Source: Peltaster fructicola (taxonomy: Eukaryota > Ascomycota > Dothideomycetes). Taken from it: 64,000 nt of DNA. The notes below the pieces were generated by a model, which saw nothing but the letters and a program-made list of their open reading frames with translations, was not told the DNA's origin and did not search any database. Positions 48,861-58,708 of the stretch are shown here, one piece after another. The translations under genes were made by a program, and so were the position numbers. Location: assembly GCA_001592805.2 (NCBI GenBank), contig CP051143.1, positions 992,001 to 1,056,000 of the forward strand. The letters run 5' to 3'. The number at the start of each line of letters is the position of its first letter. The stretch's first letter is position 1.

Positions 48861-51006
48861 TCATGCGGACTTGAAGTTGGCCGCATACTCGGACAGATCC
48901 TTCGACAACCTGGGCATCTCTCTTGAGACTCTTGGAATGTTCTTCGTGATGCGAGGCGCTTCGCTCGGGACTTGTGGCACAGGTGGTAGTGGCCCAGATA
49001 CTTCTCTCGAGTATCTCTTTTCGGCGGCGCAGGGGTTGCACCAAGTCCTCGGATAACTTGTTTATCTGTGGCACAGGAGGCTGCCCAAACTCCTCCTCGA
49101 TGGCCTCATAGTTGTGCCTATCGTGCTCGGACTGTCGTTTTTGGATCTTATGGATGGCCTCCTTAGTAAGTGCCTGTCTGAACAGCTTGTCTAATACCTC
49201 CTTCTTGCGTGTCCGCTTGTCACCAATGCTGACTAACACACCTGCAACTATATTGCAGGTGATGGAGCACGACAGTATGGTTGCAGTCAGTGCTTGCGGT
49301 CTTATTTGATAGTCTATGCTCCAAGTACAAGTGCCCAGAGCGACCTGAAAGAGGCTGTGGCAGTCCAAAAGCACGACTACAGCAACGAGCAGACGCAATG
49401 GGAATGCGTGATGTGTGGATGTCTCGTGTGGCTTGTAGAATGTGTGACTCTTGCTGAACTTGGCTTGGTGATACTGCAGACGTTTCTGCTGTCTGGGCGA
49501 GAGCACGCTAAACTCCTCCCTGTCGGCAATGTCGTCGACAGTCTCGCCTGCTTCCACGTCCAACTCGTCGGCGCTGAGTTGCCGAGCAGGTAAGTCATTG
49601 TGGTCTTGAAGTTTGGGCATCTCCTTTTCTCTGCGAAGTCTCCACGTCAAATGGTGGTAATGTGCGATGAAGCACATGTGGTAAGTGTCGACTGCTCTGA
49701 ACGGGGCCATACCATCTCCGATCAGTGCGAAGAGTGCAACCAGCACGTTGTCGATAACGTTGATCGCGTACGGCTGCCTGTCAGTGCCGACATAGATCCA
49801 TCCGATCAGGAAGATGACCCATGTTGCGCCGAACAGCGTTACTAACACAGCATATACGGTGACAAACAGTCCAAGAGGCTTACTCACGTACTTCTTGAAA
49901 CCTCGCCACGAACGCTTAAAGCCTTCGCGACGTGAATGCAGCAGATGGCGAACGTGATCGTTGAGCTGTTCGACGTCTTCATCCGTCCAGCCTTCGAGGG
50001 TCTCACCATGTGGCAGTACCGCCCAATGACTCTCTGTCAGCTGAGACGAGATGGATGCTCGTCGACCAGACACTTTTGTCTCCTCACCAGAGTGCTCTTG
50101 TACAGTACTGGGCCGTGGCAACGTGCTTGCAGTATCGGCTCGACTCCTGAGCGTGTCACCTCGTGAGCGTGACGTGAGGTCGACGGCACTAGCAAGTCTG
50201 GCGGTTGACGGTCGTGACGTCAGGTCGTATGTCGGTCGACGGTTGAGTAGACGACCAAGGTCTGGAACGAAAAGCGAGTTTTGTACGTTAGTCAGCGTGC
50301 CTAGAGTCTGAACTTCGGGATCTATGCAACATAAGTAAGTGGTGTTGGTATAGAGACAGCATCACGCACCAACAAGATCGAGCAGACCAAGTACACGCTC
50401 GTCGTACTCGTCTGTAGCGGCGGTAGGTGGTCGTGAGCGTACTGTATGACTGCGCATTCTCGTCAAACCACGATTTGCACGTGCTGCATTGCCGGCTCCA
50501 AAGGCGGCTTGCATACCACTTCCAGCAGTATGAAGATCAGACAGACCTCGAGGTCTCATCTTGTTGCGCGTGGCAGTACGCGGCGGTTGCAAATGACCGG
50601 TTTCGTCCGTGTTAGTCGCTGGCATAGCTCCACTAGCAGCTCCTTCTGCGATGGCAGGCATATCCGGATGGTACTCGTTTGTCGTCACTCCATGGAGATC
50701 GTTCGTATGTCCTGGCAGGTGTGTCATTCGCTGAGGAGCCGACGAACTACGCCGTCTCCCAGTGATTGCCGGATCATCCGTCAAGCTATCGCCACCGATG
50801 CTTTCGTTGTCGGAAGTAGTGATATCGGTGTTGCGTGAGGATGCTGAAGTCAGTCGTCGGATGCGTATGCTGGAATTGTTCGAGGTCAATGGAGCCCGTA
50901 TTGGCGGTGCGTTCGCCCTTCTGCTTGGTGGTCCCGTAGACGTGGTGTCATTCCGTCGACGTCCCGGCGACGTGAGACGATATTCAGAATCGTGTGGTGA
51001 GTTCAT
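48861..51006 (-). CDS. Conserved fungal integral membrane protein, unknown function
   Basis: This is a filamentous-fungal membrane protein family without known function. Exon 1 (50370-51006, start MNSPHDSEYRLTSPG) is disordered. It joins exon 2 over a 48-nt intron (50322-50369) giving VLGLLDLV then DPEVQTLGTL. The core reads HWAVLPHGETLEGWTDEDVE, DHVRHLLHSRREGFKRSWRG and YVSKPLGLFVTVYAVLVTLF, with further helices in NVLVALFALIGDG and AFPLRLLVAVVVLLDCHSLF, so about four to five spans. The natural end looks like RYSREVSGPLPPVPQVPSEA...EYAANFKSA, stop 48861. That frame differs by one base from the exon 2 frame. Either a weak 58-nt intron (49017-49074) or an indel in the GGGG run at 49032-49035 explains it. 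The uninterrupted frame would run to 48727. Confidence 0.75.
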
Positions 51007-51459
51007 GGTGACAATGCAAGCCTGTCGGATCCTTCACGGCGCTGCTTCTCCTCGCTGACAGGCTATGGTCGTATCGGCTGCTGCATACTGAAGTCTGCGT
51101 GCGCCAAACAAGTTGTCACGTTGGCAAATGCGTCAACGCCTTCAGTAGTGGCGAGATCCTGAAGATAAGGTCAAGCACACAATGGTAATGTATGTCTGCT
51201 CACGGCAACAACAACGCGTAGACGTGCCTGGATTAGCCGCTCGTCAATTGCACGCCTTGTGATTGTGGTTCGAGGAAAGGGAGTGCGGAAAAGGTTCACG
51301 CCATGCGTATGAGGCTTTATTTTGCATCTAAAGCTTGGTCATCTTGGCCCCCTTTCCGGTAAGGGCCGTGAATTGTGCAATCTATGCAGGCTCTGCATAC
51401 AGCATGATAAGGTCTCACACTTGTTGTTGTCCATTGGAAGTAAAATACAAATCAGCGAG
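51007..51459. other. Intergenic region
   Basis: These 453 bases lie between two minus-strand genes: the membrane-protein promoter and the ubiquitin hydrolase 3' end. No gene is seen. Confidence 0.45.
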
Positions 51460-52827
51460 CTAGTCTTTGCACGGAGAATCCGTGATGATTCCATCTTCCC
51501 TGACATAGTACAGCAGGAACGCATCACCCTGGATATTGAAAGCCGAGCCACGGATGGGCTTATGTGCTCTGTGCATAGCTGCAACTCGTCTCTGTGGAGC
51601 AAAACGCACGACTTCTCGATCACTGCAGCCGACGACATGTCCTTGTTGTGGCTCCTGTACCACAGCAAAGTAGTGACCTTTATTAGCCGACTCGCCCTGA
51701 TGAGATACCACTGCTGCAAGCTTGTACTGGACTTCATAGTTCAATGGCTCATCTGCCAATTCTGCAAGTTCGTCGTCCTTGTCAGGTTGACTATCTGCTT
51801 TCGACTTCTTGTTGTTCTCCTGCTTGGCCTTCTTCTCCTTCTTGTCCTCAAACATCTCCGGCCACCAATTGCTGGACTCCTTGGCCAGACTCATTGGAAT
51901 CTTCAACAGTGGTGGATACATGACAGCGTGCTGCAGCTTGCGACCTTTGAGGTCGAAACGCTGCAAGTTGATCGTCAAGATCCGAGGGATCGTACCAACC
52001 TCTTGCTTTCTATGCCACTCCTCTGCTCCTTTTTCTTCACACGCCTGGCAAACACGCTGTGACGGCTCATCTGCCAGGTAGTTTGCGATACATTCTTCAA
52101 GCCTTGGGTTCTGCGACTGCATGGGTATAGATAGCGGCCAGAATTTGAATGGGTTCGAAGTCTTAGTGATCGGCGTACCACATGCACACTGGATGCGGTG
52201 ATCGAATTGCAGCTCGAACAGCTCTCTGATGAAGTTCGGGTATAGCTCAGTGTAGTCGCCGCTCGTTTCTACTTCTGACAGCGCATCGAGAAGCCTTTGC
52301 TGAGTTTCCGATGGGTCCTGCTGTTGTCCGGTCTCTTCGCGACGCCGCTCCTGCTCGTCTTCGTCGCTGGCCTTCTCGATATACCAGTCGTCAAAGGCGT
52401 TGCAAAAGTTGTTGAAGGCATGTACGAAACCACGTTCACTGGCGCTGCCTTCGGTCGAGTTCCAGTAGCGATACGCAAGTTGTTTGAGCATGCACAGCAC
52501 GCATTGCTTGTCGCGACCACAACGAGTATGTTCCAACTGCAAAAAGCTATAGAACTCTGCAATATGCAGGAGACTCTGCAATATCGCGTTCCTGTGGCAT
52601 GAGTTGCCGCTGTTAGTCAGACTCCGAGTTCGAGAGCTGTGCACGTGTGGAAACTCTCTCGCGGTCCTCAGTCCCAGCTCGAGCTCTGCATTATGGTTGC
52701 TCTTCTTACGCAAGTGTCGCTTGCGATGAGCATGTCTTCCGAGTTGTGCGGTCTCGGTCTGCTTGTCCTTAGACTTCGCCCTCTCTTTACTCTGTGGCTT
52801 GCTTTTCTTCCCACGCGGTCGTGCCAT
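51460..52827 (-). CDS. Ubiquitin carboxyl-terminal hydrolase (USP/UBP family)
   Basis: This 455-residue enzyme should release ubiquitin from proteins. After a very basic N-terminus (GKKSKPQSKERAKSK, HAHRKRHLRKK; a likely nuclear or nucleolar signal) comes the Cys box LTNSGNSCHRNAILQSLLH with catalytic Cys77. The fold continues with CVLCMLKQLAYRYW, LFELQFDHRIQCACG, a zinc-ribbon CxxC pair of pairs (CACG and CQAC), RILTINLQRFDLKGRK and the His box NKGHYFAVV with His385. The end, DAFLLYYVRED, is typical of USPs. A Lys/Glu-rich insert (KKEKKAKQENNKKSKAD) separates the last two boxes. The Cys box has Ser and His where Thr and Tyr are usual, but the Cys, His and Asn are kept, so activity is expected. 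No intron was detected. Confidence 0.88.
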   Translation of the reverse strand: MARPRGKKSKPQSKERAKSKDKQTETAQLGRHAHRKRHLRKKSNHNAELELGLRTAREFPHVHSSRTRSLTNSGNSCHRNAILQSLLHIAEFYSFLQLEHTRCGRDKQCVLCMLKQLAYRYWNSTEGSASERGFVHAFNNFCNAFDDWYIEKASDEDEQERRREETGQQQDPSETQQRLLDALSEVETSGDYTELYPNFIRELFELQFDHRIQCACGTPITKTSNPFKFWPLSIPMQSQNPRLEECIANYLADEPSQRVCQACEEKGAEEWHRKQEVGTIPRILTINLQRFDLKGRKLQHAVMYPPLLKIPMSLAKESSNWWPEMFEDKKEKKAKQENNKKSKADSQPDKDDELAELADEPLNYEVQYKLAAVVSHQGESANKGHYFAVVQEPQQGHVVGCSDREVVRFAPQRRVAAMHRAHKPIRGSAFNIQGDAFLLYYVREDGIITDSPCKD

Positions 52828-55396
52828 GTATGCTGTCTTACTGTGTTGTTAGAGTAGGTGTCAATATCCTCAGAAGTGACCAAATAATACTTGAAGGGAA
52901 GAATGATGTGGTGCATGCTGTATTCTAAGGAGATCCGACAGCCTCTTATGGACACATTGAAATTACAGACCTACGAGTCTCTTTGTGAGCTCGAAGAACT
53001 CCCTTATCCTCCTGGGTTCTCTTTGTATCGGCCTTGGCTTCGAGACTCCTTTGTCCTTACATGCAACACCAGCGATGGGCGTGCGGTGTACAGCAGCATG
53101 GTGCTGACATGGTGCTGACACTCGGTGATCGAAACTGAGTCCTGGTGTGCGTATGGTAGGTATTCAAGCCCTGCCTATCATGCTGACAGATGAACATAAG
53201 GTGAAGCCATTGTCGAAGGCAACTGTCACCATCCCCAGCGAGCGAGGTATACCTGCAGTCACAATCACACGATGGCGGGATGTTGAATCTCGCAAGGGCA
53301 CCTGATCATCGTACTCCACATGTCGATAACGTGACCTTCTTCTGTAAACTCAACTGTGTTCTTCCAGCATTCGCACCTCTTTCTGTCCTTATGTTCGACC
53401 AAGCTTTCTCGGTGCAACATTTCCTCGCAACGAATATTCGTGCATCACCTCGGGTTCGAGCTGTCCGATCGCGGTGCGAGTGGCTTCGCGAGGAGTTGCG
53501 TGGCGCCAAGAGGCACTGTGTGAAGGTGTATCGAGGAAGAGACTGAGGTAATATCGAGATGCGTACGCGACCATAACACGAAATGCACGGACCAATCAGG
53601 CCAGCTTCGCTACGGAATGCCGAACGTCCACCCGCATGACATTCGACGAGACGACTTGGATTCCTTCACGCAACCACTCTGATCTTTCTGGCAACACCAT
53701 ATACATGACGAGTTCCTCTAGTACGCGAGGATGCCATAGCCACAACACGAGCCGACTGTGTTGAGTGTCTTCGATTCCGGTCAAGAAGGTCCGCGGCGAT
53801 AACACGAAGAGTGGTAGATGGCCGTCGGTAGCCAAGCTGAGCCTGTGCTCTTGGCGTGCTGTAGTTCATATTGATCATGCTGCTACTGGACACAAGCCTG
53901 CTGATACATCAGCAATTGCCCTGTGAAGGACGGTTGGAGGTCTACGTATCTCCTGACGAGAGGCGACGTACGATTAAACGAAGTATGCTACGCAAGATAT
54001 CGACAGATGTAAGTATCGAAGGACATCGGCTCGTCGTGTTGGACAGCAAAATCAGCATGTTGGGCGGATCTCCATGCGTGATGGGAGGTTCTAGGTCTGT
54101 CGTCGCAGACGCCGAGAGTGTGTCACATTATTGGCTTCTCTTCTTCAATTAGCCTGCGGAGGTCGTGCTGCATGACACAGTGTGGTAAAGAAAGACCACA
54201 GCGAAGTCTAGCATCCAGCAGATACGGTCCTTTGGCGACAACGTACTACTGTACAGACGCACAGACTCTTCGAGATCTCGTGTCGGGAGCGAAATACCTT
54301 TGCTGGCAGCATGACTGCATGCTTGGCTCTAACGGCAACCATCTTGGAGCCGCGATCGTGAAGGTGCTCTCTACATCACGTTTGTGCTACAAAGCTGTCT
54401 CGTTCTGCTGTACGAGACTTATCGACTGATGCACGATCTCGGGCTTCACTTGGACACCGCAGCAAGATTGGAGCTTACGTCTCGAATCGCCACATTGCTT
54501 TGTCCTGGTAAGTCACCAGGATACTGCTGGAAGCTCTTGCTGGCATCGGTGGTGGTATGCGACCAACAGTGCCTGGTGTTAGCCTATCATACGTCAAGAG
54601 CTTACCGGCTTCCGGTTGACAATGAATACACGGCGCTACAACTGTCATGGAAGACATCATAGTCGGTATCTACAGCAGGAATCTTCGCACTCTTCGCACG
54701 AGTGACATACCGATACAAGGCCTTCCAAGCGCCAGCTCCGTTCCGGTATGCTGATCGCGGTCATTGGAGTGTGTGGTACAAGCAAAAGCACTCTCCTTCG
54801 CAAGATACCTGCTCGCTGCACGGATATTGCCTGGACCATACCACTCTTTTGCAGCAGCTGGACACAGTTTCTCATGTCTCGCATTACTCGTGCTGGTATA
54901 TATGCTGCTGTGGTGTGTCGTGCTGAAGGTGCTATCAGCGCATAGAAGGTCTATCTCTTCATCTGTCCCCTCGAATAAGTACATCATAGATCCGGCAACC
55001 TTGATGTTGTCTCAGAACAGTGTCTGTCAACTGCATCAAGTGCTGCGTGGTGCCGTGTCAATACAGTAGGATTTCGAGATTGCGGCAGGTGTCTTGCAAC
55101 AATAGTCAACAACTTGACTGATCGCTCTGAAGCCTGGACATTGCTGAACACGACGGAGGCTTCGACATATAGCTATAGGGAGCCTCTTCACGCCATCCTA
55201 TCCATGTCTCTGGGATCTACTGTGCGTTGAGCACTTGCGACCTGACGAGTTGTGGCTTCGTCCTCCATCTCATGTCACAACAGACTCCGCGTACAGATTT
55301 CGAGCAAAACATCCACCACTGCTGAGTCAGGGTCTCGCCCATTGCTTGCACTGGTACTTCACGCAGCGCACAACACCTTTGGAATCTGACGAACAC
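52828..55396. other. Long region without recognised genes
   Basis: About 2.6 kb separates the divergent ubiquitin hydrolase and TRM9 genes. Many short frames overlap on both strands, including two minus-strand frames at 53596-53893, but none shows a known domain, consistent codon pattern or clear splice structure. It may hold an unrecognised small or non-coding gene; I see no direct support. Confidence 0.45.
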
Positions 55397-56169
55397 ATGA
55401 ACGATCAGCACGGCGACGAACAGTATGAGTCTGAGAATGTACATGAGGTGTACGAGCAGATAGCATCGCACTTCTCTGCCACTAGGTACAAGGTGTGGCA
55501 TACATGCTTCGCAAACTTTTCAAGATTGCTAAGGGGACTCATAGCCGTGGCCGATCGTGGAACGCTTTCTACAAGAGCTCCCAGCTGGATCTGTTGGGTT
55601 GGATGTAGGTTGTGGCAATGGTAAGTATCTCGCCGTCAACAAGGATGTCTTCATTGTCGCGTCCGATCGGTATGTAGTTGATAATGCGCCGGGACAACTC
55701 TCACTCACGATGTAGATCACATAACCTTGCCAAGATAGCCACAAGACATCAACCGCACTCCGTGGCAGTGGCCGACATACTGGAATTACCACATACTCAC
55801 GCTCGGTTCGATTTTGTCATTTCAATAGCGGTTGTGCATCATCTATCGACACCAGAACGTAGAATCGAGGCCGTTCGTGCATTGCTGGAGCCTCTTGGCC
55901 AGGATGGCAGAGCACTGATCTATGTGTGGGCTCTCGAGCAAGGTGGTAGCCGGCGTGGATGGACAGCGCAAGACTCCCAGGACGTCATGGTTCCCTGGGT
56001 CCTGAAACAAGCGAAGAGCGCAGGCGGTGGCCCTGAAAAGACCTTCCATCGCTATTACCATCTCTATCGGAAAGACGAGCTCGAGGCTGACATTCGAGCT
56101 GCCGGTGGCGAGGTTGTCGCAGCAGGCTACGAGAAGGACAACTGGTGGGCTATCGCTCGACGATTATGA
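55397..56169 (+). CDS. TRM9: Trm9-like tRNA wobble-uridine methyltransferase
   Basis: Trm9 (with Trm112) transfers the last methyl from S-adenosylmethionine to wobble uridines, forming mcm5U and mcm5s2U in tRNAs for Arg, Glu and Lys. Exons 55397-55492, 55545-55669 and 55716-56169 give 224 residues. The start MNDQHGDEQYESENVHEVYEQ leads to HFSATRYK then PWPIVERFLQELPAG. SAM motif I is GLDVGCGNGKYL, followed by VFIVASDR and SHNLAKIA. Conserved later blocks are ISIAVVHHLSTPERR, ALIYVWALEQ and HRYYHLYRKDELE, ending DNWWAIARRL. Introns are 52 nt and 46 nt. GGTAAGTAT inside motif I resembles a donor but must stay coding, since splicing there would shift the frame. There is no ALKBH8-like extra domain. 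Confidence 0.93.
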
Positions 56170-56177
56170 GCACGTCC

Positions 56178-57080
56178 TCACTTCTTCCAGAAGCGACTGT
56201 CGATACGAGCAGCCGACAGACTGATGTCGTGAAGGGCGTGTACGACCTTGAACTTCTCCTTGTCGGCAGCAGAAAGTGGTGCATTGCCTGGCCGATCTAC
56301 CACGACCGACTTCATGCCAGCAGCCAGCGCAGCCTCTACTTCCTTGACGTTGTCACTGAAGAAGAGGATATCGGAGGCAGAAAACTGCGGTCGTTAGCAC
56401 CTTTCGCTGCTGTAGATCACAACATACGTTCAGCTCCTTAGCAATCTTGGTATAACTGTTGGAATCTGCCTTCATGCCAGCATTGGTTGTGTCATACCAG
56501 CCAGAGATCAATGGCGTCAGGTCGATGACCTTGTGTTCAGCTTCCTTCACATGACTGAAGAGCAACTTCTGGGCAAATACACTACCACTTGAGTAGATGG
56601 CCAGTGTCAAGCCCTGCTGCTTCCATGTACTGAACTCCGGCTCGACGTCTGGGAAGAGTGGCGTTGTATATGCGCCAGTCTTGTATCCAGTCTCCCAGAG
56701 GTAGCCTTGTAGGTTCTTCAGGTAGGCTATCTTGACATCACGTCTTGTAAGATCCTCGACGTGTGCTTGTAGAACCTCTGGTGATGTTCGGTGCTCGGTA
56801 GGGAAAGCGTCTCGATACGTTATGAAATCTGGGTCATTCCATTTGTTTGTGACAACTTCGGGCAATGCTTTCAGTGCATATGGGAACTGTCTTCTTTAGC
56901 TTGAACTTGAAGATCGTGGCCTGCAAAGGAAGTGCCTTGTTCCTACCAGTGTTTCTTTCACGAAGGAGATTGGACACACCGTGCCCTCTGTGGTGACTGT
57001 GAGCTCGTTGCGATGACTCCTGCGAGCAGCCTACCTATGTCGAGCAAGACACACTTGACGTCCTCCATATCTGGGGTCAT
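56178..57080 (-). CDS. UTR4: Enolase-phosphatase E1 / acireductone synthase (methionine salvage)
   Basis: This HAD-family enzyme acts in methionine salvage, converting a diketo-methylthiopentyl phosphate to the acireductone. Four exons fit: 57035-57080, 56947-56987, 56428-56886 and 56178-56384, giving 250 residues. The first two are tiny and encode the catalytic HAD motif DIEGTVCPISFVKETL with its nucleophilic Asp. The large exon has FPYALKALPEVVTNKW, LWETGYKTG, FPDVEPEFSTWKQQG and LAIYSSGS, the motif II Ser. The last has ASDILFFSDNVKEVEAALAA (motif IV) and VVVDRPGNAPLS. Introns are 47, 60 and 43 nt. It ends 8 bases from the TRM9 stop on the other strand, so the two transcripts almost surely overlap. 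All expected motifs are present. Confidence 0.93.
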
Positions 57081-57583
57081 ATTGTTCCCTGTGATGGATC
57101 TGCTGCTGACGAGAATAGCACGGCGAGGTTTATTGTTGGACGCTAAATCCTTCGCCTAGGCGGATCTTCGAACAGTTTCGGTGCACCCTGGCGATGGGAC
57201 CAGAGCAGTCAATGATGGTGTCGTACTGTGAAGAGCGGAACAAACGCCACAGACGCGTACACAGCAAATGCTTTGTGGGCCATGTTTTAGTTTACATTGG
57301 TCGTTGCTGGTGCTGCTGTTGGCGATGATGGATGACATGGCCGACGCGTACGCGTAGCTTCAATTTGATGCTTTGCACGTACCTCTTCCTTCTTCGTCCG
57401 TCAGCCTCAAAGATCTGCCCGAAGCTGAGAAGCTACACGCTCGGAGCATATAGACTTGCTACGCAGCCATGTCATCCATCACAGCATTCACCATCTTGAT
57501 ATCGTCCACAGGGAATTTCTGACAAGGAGTTGCAGTCTGCTCGCAACTTCACGAATAGCAAGAAGAGCATCAACACGCTCGTC
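57081..57583. promoter_or_regulatory. Divergent promoter region
   Basis: About 500 bases between UTR4 and the next plus-strand membrane protein. An 18-codon upstream reading frame starting MSSITAFTIL at about 57469 precedes the latter gene and may lie in its leader. Confidence 0.4.
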
Positions 57584-58708
57584 ATGGCACCTTACGATCC
57601 TCAGCAAGGTTGGGGCACACGCTACCCATTGGAGATTATCGCTCGAACAGTGATCGCCCATGGTGTGATGGTTGCCAACTACATGCATCTACAGCGTGTA
57701 CAGAAGATACAGCACTCCAGCCGCACCGCACAAATGCTCAGGTTTGTGCTATTTGCATTCATGCCTACACTGATTGTGGCCGAGCTCATACTCGACCTCT
57801 CTCGTGTTGTCCTCCTATTTCTCCAACCAGATTTCAGGAAGCTCAGTCTGCGAGAGAAGCTAGCCGGCTGGAGGCGTTATCTTTGCGCGGTGGCCGGTAT
57901 GCATGTGATACCATGTTCTGAGCAGGGAGTCGAGTTGGACGAGGTACACGAAGGACTGCTCGAGAATGATGCGGACAACGAATCTCAGCTGTCCACTGCA
58001 GTCACCGAGCATCAGACGGCCAGGTTATCGAAGATACAGGATCTCAAGGACGTACAACAACATACTCAGCCATTCGACCTTCAGATCATGGTACACATAC
58101 TGCTGTTGATGCTACCCATCCTCCAGACTGCAGGCACCATTCTACTATTCAACCGAAGGTTGGCTAATATCATCAGACTAAGGTGGCCCTTGGAGCTTGA
58201 CAAGAGGAATCTCGTCGCTGCCGTTGCATCATCGTTATGCAGCATACCAGCAAGCCTCATTGTCCTCTGTCGGAGCGAGTGGTCTCTCAAGACATCAAAC
58301 ACTCAAAAACCTCGCCGCCGCGACTATGTCGTAAGAACCTTGTTCCTCGAGATCACCATAGCCAGCATTCTGAACGAAGCACCATTCGTCGAAGTATGGG
58401 ATGTGGTGCCAACTTCCTGGATTGTCATTATCGCTCGGTTCTTGGGCCTGATTGGCATGGTGGTTGTCCTGTGCATCGGTCTGGCCGCAACTGTCGCCGT
58501 ATGGATATACGGCGAGAAGCTCAAACAACGCATGAAGATCAACTGGGATCTTGTGCTTGGCTTACCCATGGCCATCATCACAACCTGGATTACTGTCGAC
58601 CTCATCTGGTACTTTGTCTTCGATATCGTTCAGCTCAGCAGCTTCACACCAATAGACAGCATGTTCGACAAAGACCCCATTGCGAACTACTTGCCTTTTT
58701 GCGCATGA
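57584..58708 (+). CDS. Multi-pass membrane protein of unknown function
   Basis: This 374-residue protein (ATG 57584, MAPYDPQQGWGTRYPLE) is not recognised. I count about seven hydrophobic segments: MLRFVLFAFMPTLIVAELIL, IMVHILLLMLPILQTAGTIL, LVAAVASSLCSIPASLIVLC, SWIVIIARFLGLIGMVVVLC, the closely following IGLAATVAVWIY, then VLGLPMAIITTWITVDLIW and others. A hydrophilic, acidic loop of about 70 residues lies between the first and second helices (VELDEVHEGLLENDADNE). Fungal genomes carry many proteins of this size and layout with no assigned function. The frame opens 54 bases upstream of the ATG without a start, so a short upstream exon is possible. No catalytic motif is visible. Confidence 0.65.
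   Translation: MAPYDPQQGWGTRYPLEIIARTVIAHGVMVANYMHLQRVQKIQHSSRTAQMLRFVLFAFMPTLIVAELILDLSRVVLLFLQPDFRKLSLREKLAGWRRYLCAVAGMHVIPCSEQGVELDEVHEGLLENDADNESQLSTAVTEHQTARLSKIQDLKDVQQHTQPFDLQIMVHILLLMLPILQTAGTILLFNRRLANIIRLRWPLELDKRNLVAAVASSLCSIPASLIVLCRSEWSLKTSNTQKPRRRDYVVRTLFLEITIASILNEAPFVEVWDVVPTSWIVIIARFLGLIGMVVVLCIGLAATVAVWIYGEKLKQRMKINWDLVLGLPMAIITTWITVDLIWYFVFDIVQLSSFTPIDSMFDKDPIANYLPFCA

Noticed and set aside
53596-53893. Two overlapping minus-strand frames as one spliced gene
   Set aside because: No phase-consistent splice signals join them and neither resembles a known protein.
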